Shown here piece after piece: positions 16,509 to 19,381 of a stretch of DNA of 19,381 nt. Both the position numbers and the translations under genes were made by a program. The DNA comes from Rhizobiaceae bacterium. Its GTDB lineage: Bacteria; Pseudomonadota; Alphaproteobacteria; Rhizobiales; Rhizobiaceae. A model generated the notes under the pieces. That model was not told where the DNA came from. It saw nothing but the letters and a program-made list of their open reading frames with translations, and searched no databases. Position 1 is the first letter of the stretch; the number at the start of each line of letters is the position of its first letter. The stretch is taken from the NCBI GenBank assembly GCA_014380965.1, contig JACMIV010000182.1:1-19381 (forward strand). The letters are read 5' to 3'.

Positions 16509-17506
16509 TGGTGATACCCCTCTCCCTCGACGACCTTACCCCGGAACACCCAGTAGGCGTAGCCGGTATAGATGAGGATCAGCGGGATCAGAACCGAGGC
16601 TCCGACGAGCAGGAACTTCTGGCTGGATTCGGGCGCCGCGACATCCCAGATCGTGATGTCGGGCGGTATGATGTTCGGCCAGAAATTGATCCCCAGGCCG
16701 GCGAAGGCGAGCGTGAAGAGCGCCAGCGCTGATAGGAACGGCTTGTAGTGCGCACCCTTGGCAAGGCTTGAAAACAGGCTGAACGCTGCGAATGCGACGA
16801 GGAGCGGGACCGGCGCCACGAAGAGAATCTGCGGGAAGGTGAACCAGCGCGTGTAGAATTCCGGCTGGATGAACGGCATCCAGAGGCTGACGCCGCCGAT
16901 GAGCGCCAGCGTTCCGATGCCGGTGACAAAGGCATAGCGCGCCGCGATCCGGTGGAGCTCGCCCTCGGTCTTCATGACGAGCCACGTCGCGCCGAGCAGG
17001 CTGTAGCCCACGACGACCGCAACGCCCGTCACGATCGAGAAGGGAGTGAACCAGTCGAACCAGCCGCCCGCATAAGCCCGGCCCTCGACCTCGATGCCCT
17101 GAACGAGCGTCCCGAGCGCGATCCCCTGCGCGAACGCCGCGGCAAGCGAGCCGATGAAGAACGACAGATCCCAGAGAAAGCGCCCTTTCACCGTCTTGAA
17201 CCGGAATTCGAACGCGACGCCCCGGAAGATGAGGCCGAGCAGCATAACGATGATCGGGGCATAGACCGCCGGCATGATGACCGCATAGGCGAGAGGGAAC
17301 ACGGCGAAAAGGCCACCGCCACCGAGAATCAGCCAAGTCTCGTTGCCGTCCCAGATCGGCGCGACGGTGTTCATCGCGGTGTCGCGGTTCTCGTGCCGGC
17401 CGAGGAACGGGAAAAGGATCCCCGTTCCGAGGTCGAAGCCGTCCAGCACGACATAGGCCAGCACCGCGAAGGCGATGATGAAGGCCCAGATGACCGTGAG
17501 ATCCAT
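16505..17506 (-). CDS. cydB: Cytochrome bd-type (cyanide-insensitive) ubiquinol oxidase subunit II
   Basis: This gene encodes a 333-residue integral membrane subunit with about eight or nine hydrophobic segments. Family landmarks are YVVLDGFDLGTGILFPFLG near residues 18-36, WDGNETWLILGGGGLFAVFP near 52-71, and FRGVAFEFRFK near 94-104. The length is close to CioB and shorter than E. coli CydB, which fits the CIO subgroup. It pairs with CydA to reduce oxygen to water with electrons from ubiquinol in the inner membrane. It starts 12 bases after the cydA stop, with GGGAGAG as ribosome-binding site, and its stop overlaps the DUF2474 start. Confidence 0.95.
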   Translation of the reverse strand: MDLTVIWAFIIAFAVLAYVVLDGFDLGTGILFPFLGRHENRDTAMNTVAPIWDGNETWLILGGGGLFAVFPLAYAVIMPAVYAPIIVMLLGLIFRGVAFEFRFKTVKGRFLWDLSFFIGSLAAAFAQGIALGTLVQGIEVEGRAYAGGWFDWFTPFSIVTGVAVVVGYSLLGATWLVMKTEGELHRIAARYAFVTGIGTLALIGGVSLWMPFIQPEFYTRWFTFPQILFVAPVPLLVAFAAFSLFSSLAKGAHYKPFLSALALFTLAFAGLGINFWPNIIPPDITIWDVAAPESSQKFLLVGASVLIPLILIYTGYAYWVFRGKVVEGEGYHH

Positions 17507-17518
17507 CCTGTCTCTCCC

Positions 17519-18958
17519 TTATTCCGCCGGCGAGGCGATCTGGCCCGCGACCTGGCCGTCCGGATGGAGCGCCATCGCGGCCGGGGTGATGCCGGCGGTG
17601 CGCGTCGGCTCGTCGCGCGAGGGCTCATCCTCGCCGGGACGCGGCGTCTTACCCATCAGGCGCATGATATAGAACGTGCCGGCGCCGAAGAGCAGGAAGT
17701 AGACGACGATGAATGCGATCAGCGAGGCGCCGACGGCTTCCGCCGCGATCGGCGAATGGCTCTCGGATGTGCGCAGAAGGCCGTAGACCGTGAAGGGCTG
17801 GCGACCGACCTCGGTCGTGATCCAGCCGCAGAGCACGGCGACGAAGCCGGCCGGACCCATCGCGACCGCCGCCCGCTGGAGCCAGGACGCAGTATAGATG
17901 GACGATCTCCAGCGCAGGTAGAGCGACCAGAGGCCGATCCCGAGCATGGCGAAGCCGATGCCGACCATGATGCGGAACGTCCAGAAGACGATGTCGACAT
18001 TCGGCCAGTCGGCGCGTGGGAACTCGTTGAGGCCCTTCACCTCGCCGTCGAGGGTGTGCGTGAGTATCAACGAAGAGAGGTAGGGAATCTTCAGCGCATA
18101 GTCGACGCGGCCCTCTTCCTGGTTGGGCAGGCCGAAAAGGATGAGCGGCATCGGCTCGTCGGTGTTCGTCTCGAAATGGCCCTCCATCGCCGCGACCTTG
18201 GCCGGCTGGTATTCCAGCGTGTTGATGCCGTGGAAATCGCCGGCGACGATCTGGGCGGGCGCGACGATCGTCGCCATCCAGAGTGCCATCGAGAACATCA
18301 CGCGGGCCGCGGCGTTCTGGCGGTCACGCAGGAGATGCCATGCGCCGACGCCGCCCACGACGAAGGCCGTGGTGAGATATGCGGCCAGGAGCATGTGGAC
18401 GAGGCGGTAGGGGAAGGACGGGTTGAAGACGATCGCCCACCAGTCCTCGGGGATGAACTGACCTTCCGCGTTGATCGCGTATCCGGCGGGCGTCTGCATC
18501 CAGGAATTCACCGACAGGATCCAGAAGGCCGACATGAAGGTGCCGAGCGCGACGATCACCGTGGCGGCGAAATGCAGTTTCTTGCCGACGCGCTTCTGCC
18601 CGAACAACATCACGCCGAGGAAGCCGGCCTCGAGGAAGAAGGCCGAGAGCACCTCGTAGCCCATCAGCGGCCCGAGGATCGGTCCCGTCTTGTCGGAAAA
18701 GACCGACCAGTTCGTGCCGAACTGATAGCTCATCACGATGCCGGAGACGACGCCCATGCCGAAAACGATGGCGAAGATCTTCAGCCAGAAGTTGAAGACA
18801 TCGTGATAGACGCTCTTTCCCGTCGCCAGCCACAGGCCCTCCAACACCGCGAGATAGGAGGCTAGGCCGATCGAGAAGGCGGGAAATATGATGTGGAAGG
18901 AGATGGTGAAGGCGAACTGGATTCGCGCGAGAAGGACGGGATCGAAACCTTCGAACAT
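17519..18958 (-). CDS. cydA: Cytochrome bd-type (cyanide-insensitive) ubiquinol oxidase subunit I
   Basis: This gene encodes the 479-residue heme-bearing subunit of the bd/CIO terminal oxidase. Axial ligands can be placed: His22 (FHIIFP), His188 (YRLVHML) and Met331 (FWTFRIMVG), matching His19, His186 and Met393 of E. coli CydA. Quinol-site residues Lys254 and Glu259 appear in AKVAAMEGHFET. The conserved GWITTEVGRQPF is at 378-389. The chain is much shorter than E. coli CydA (522) because the Q-loop lacks its C-terminal insertion, which is the mark of the short-Q-loop CIO group. A hydrophilic tail of about 45 residues follows the last helix. The ATG at 18958 has GAGGTG 5 bases upstream and gives the canonical N-terminus. 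The frame extends to 19045 without family support. Confidence 0.96.
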   Translation of the reverse strand: MFEGFDPVLLARIQFAFTISFHIIFPAFSIGLASYLAVLEGLWLATGKSVYHDVFNFWLKIFAIVFGMGVVSGIVMSYQFGTNWSVFSDKTGPILGPLMGYEVLSAFFLEAGFLGVMLFGQKRVGKKLHFAATVIVALGTFMSAFWILSVNSWMQTPAGYAINAEGQFIPEDWWAIVFNPSFPYRLVHMLLAAYLTTAFVVGGVGAWHLLRDRQNAAARVMFSMALWMATIVAPAQIVAGDFHGINTLEYQPAKVAAMEGHFETNTDEPMPLILFGLPNQEEGRVDYALKIPYLSSLILTHTLDGEVKGLNEFPRADWPNVDIVFWTFRIMVGIGFAMLGIGLWSLYLRWRSSIYTASWLQRAAVAMGPAGFVAVLCGWITTEVGRQPFTVYGLLRTSESHSPIAAEAVGASLIAFIVVYFLLFGAGTFYIMRLMGKTPRPGEDEPSRDEPTRTAGITPAAMALHPDGQVAGQIASPAE

Positions 18959-19195
18959 GATGTCACCTCGGGTCTTCGTTCGGTCGTGCGGTCCAAGGAC
19001 CGGATCGCACCTGTTGGGCAGGAGATAAACCCTCCCGCACTGCAATACAGTCCTTTGCGACGTTATGGCGTCTGACGTTCCCGCGGAGCGTACTGGCGTC
19101 GTCCGCTCCGCCGCAGCCCCATGTGCCGCTCCCCTTCAATATGGTGCGGAGCTTCGATAGAAGCGAGCGGGAAGGTGGCAAAGAGGGGCGTGAGT
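18959..19195. other. Divergent promoter region between cydA and the glycerate kinase gene
   Basis: This 237-bp region contains no gene I can support. A direct repeat GACGTT-N9-GACGTT (19059-19064 and 19074-19079) lies about 100 bases upstream of cydA and could be a regulator site. A dyad CGGTCC-AA-GGACCG (18989-19002) falls in the likely cydA leader. I found no convincing FNR/FixK-type TTGAT-N4-ATCAA box. Confidence 0.5.
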
Positions 19196-19381
19196 ATGGC
19201 AGCGGACGATCGCAGGGACGCGCTCGAAGCAATCTTCTCGGCGGTGGTCGCCGCGGCCCATCCCGCGACGATGCTGGCGACTCATCTTCCCGAGCCGCCG
19301 AAGGGGCGCGTGATGCTGTTGGCCGCCGGCAAGGCCGGCGCGTCCATGGCCGCTGCCGCCGCCGATCACTATGCGCGCCAC
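19196..19381 (+). CDS. Glycerate 2-kinase (TtuD/GckA, MOFRL family), N-terminal 62 residues only
   Basis: The gene runs off the right edge. The visible part, MAADDRRDALEAIFSAVVAA, then PPKGRVMLLAAGKAGASMAAAA, resembles the start of DUF4147 glycerate kinases. These phosphorylate glycerate to 2-phosphoglycerate in the serine cycle, glyoxylate or tartrate metabolism, and some members have been called hydroxypyruvate reductases. The GKAGASMA segment is typical of the family. GAGGGG lies about 8 bases upstream of the ATG at 19196; a GTG two codons earlier is an alternative. The C-terminal MOFRL domain is out of view, so the family call is good but not certain. Confidence 0.75.
   Translation, partial: MAADDRRDALEAIFSAVVAAAHPATMLATHLPEPPKGRVMLLAAGKAGASMAAAAADHYARH

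Noticed and set aside
16952..18865. Plus-strand open frame of 637 codons opposite cydA/cydB
   Set aside because: The product is dominated by Asp/Arg/Glu/His, the usual shadow of membrane-protein codons, while cydA and cydB carry all family residues on the other strand.
18959..19045. N-terminal extension of cydA
   Set aside because: CydA proteins begin close to MFEGFDPVLLARIQFAF; GAGGTG sits just upstream of 18958.

Overview
The window is GC-rich and densely coded, and reads as chromosome of an alphaproteobacterium, most likely of the order Hyphomicrobiales (Rhizobiales). The clues are a BA14K-family secreted protein, a tamA-tamB pair of the alphaproteobacterial type, a cioAB-type quinol oxidase with a DUF2474 peptide, and a form II coxSLM cluster. 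I see no tRNA, rRNA, CRISPR array, integrase or insertion sequence. The species cannot be fixed by reading alone.

Layout. (1) 1-6912, minus strand: tamA followed by tamB, overlapping by one base. They encode the translocation and assembly module of the outer membrane. tamB runs off the left edge, and its last part in the window is a head-to-tail array of 101-residue repeats (303 bp each, with no length change). (2) 7360-11306, plus strand: coxS, coxL and coxM, the iron-sulfur, molybdopterin and FAD subunits of a xanthine-oxidase-family hydroxylase. It is the form II type (AYRGAGR active-site loop). The cistrons are separated by gaps of about 145-160 bp that contain hairpins. A stem-loop terminator at 11342-11371 serves this operon and the convergent gene. 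(3) 11398-11880, minus strand: a BA14K-family exported protein. (4) 12251-15148, plus strand: a radical SAM protein and a DUF4130-UdgX fusion. These are the two partners of a poorly characterised DNA modification or repair module. The radical SAM protein ends in a consensus sliding-clamp-binding peptide (QLSLF). A 31-bp inverted repeat sits between the two genes. (5) 15191-16201, minus strand: a dienelactone-hydrolase-like serine hydrolase. (6) 16365-18958, minus strand: cydA, cydB and a 47-residue DUF2474 gene with a TTG start, forming a cyanide-insensitive-type bd oxidase operon. (7) 19196 to the right edge, plus strand: the start of a glycerate 2-kinase gene.

The most interesting part is region 4. 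A radical SAM enzyme with a helix-hairpin-helix and a clamp-binding tail lies next to a UdgX-type uracil-DNA cross-linking protein fused to DUF4130. Together they look like a replication-associated DNA-lesion or base-modification system whose chemistry is not known to me. The rest is conventional metabolism and envelope biology, with some unusual repeats and intercistronic structures.
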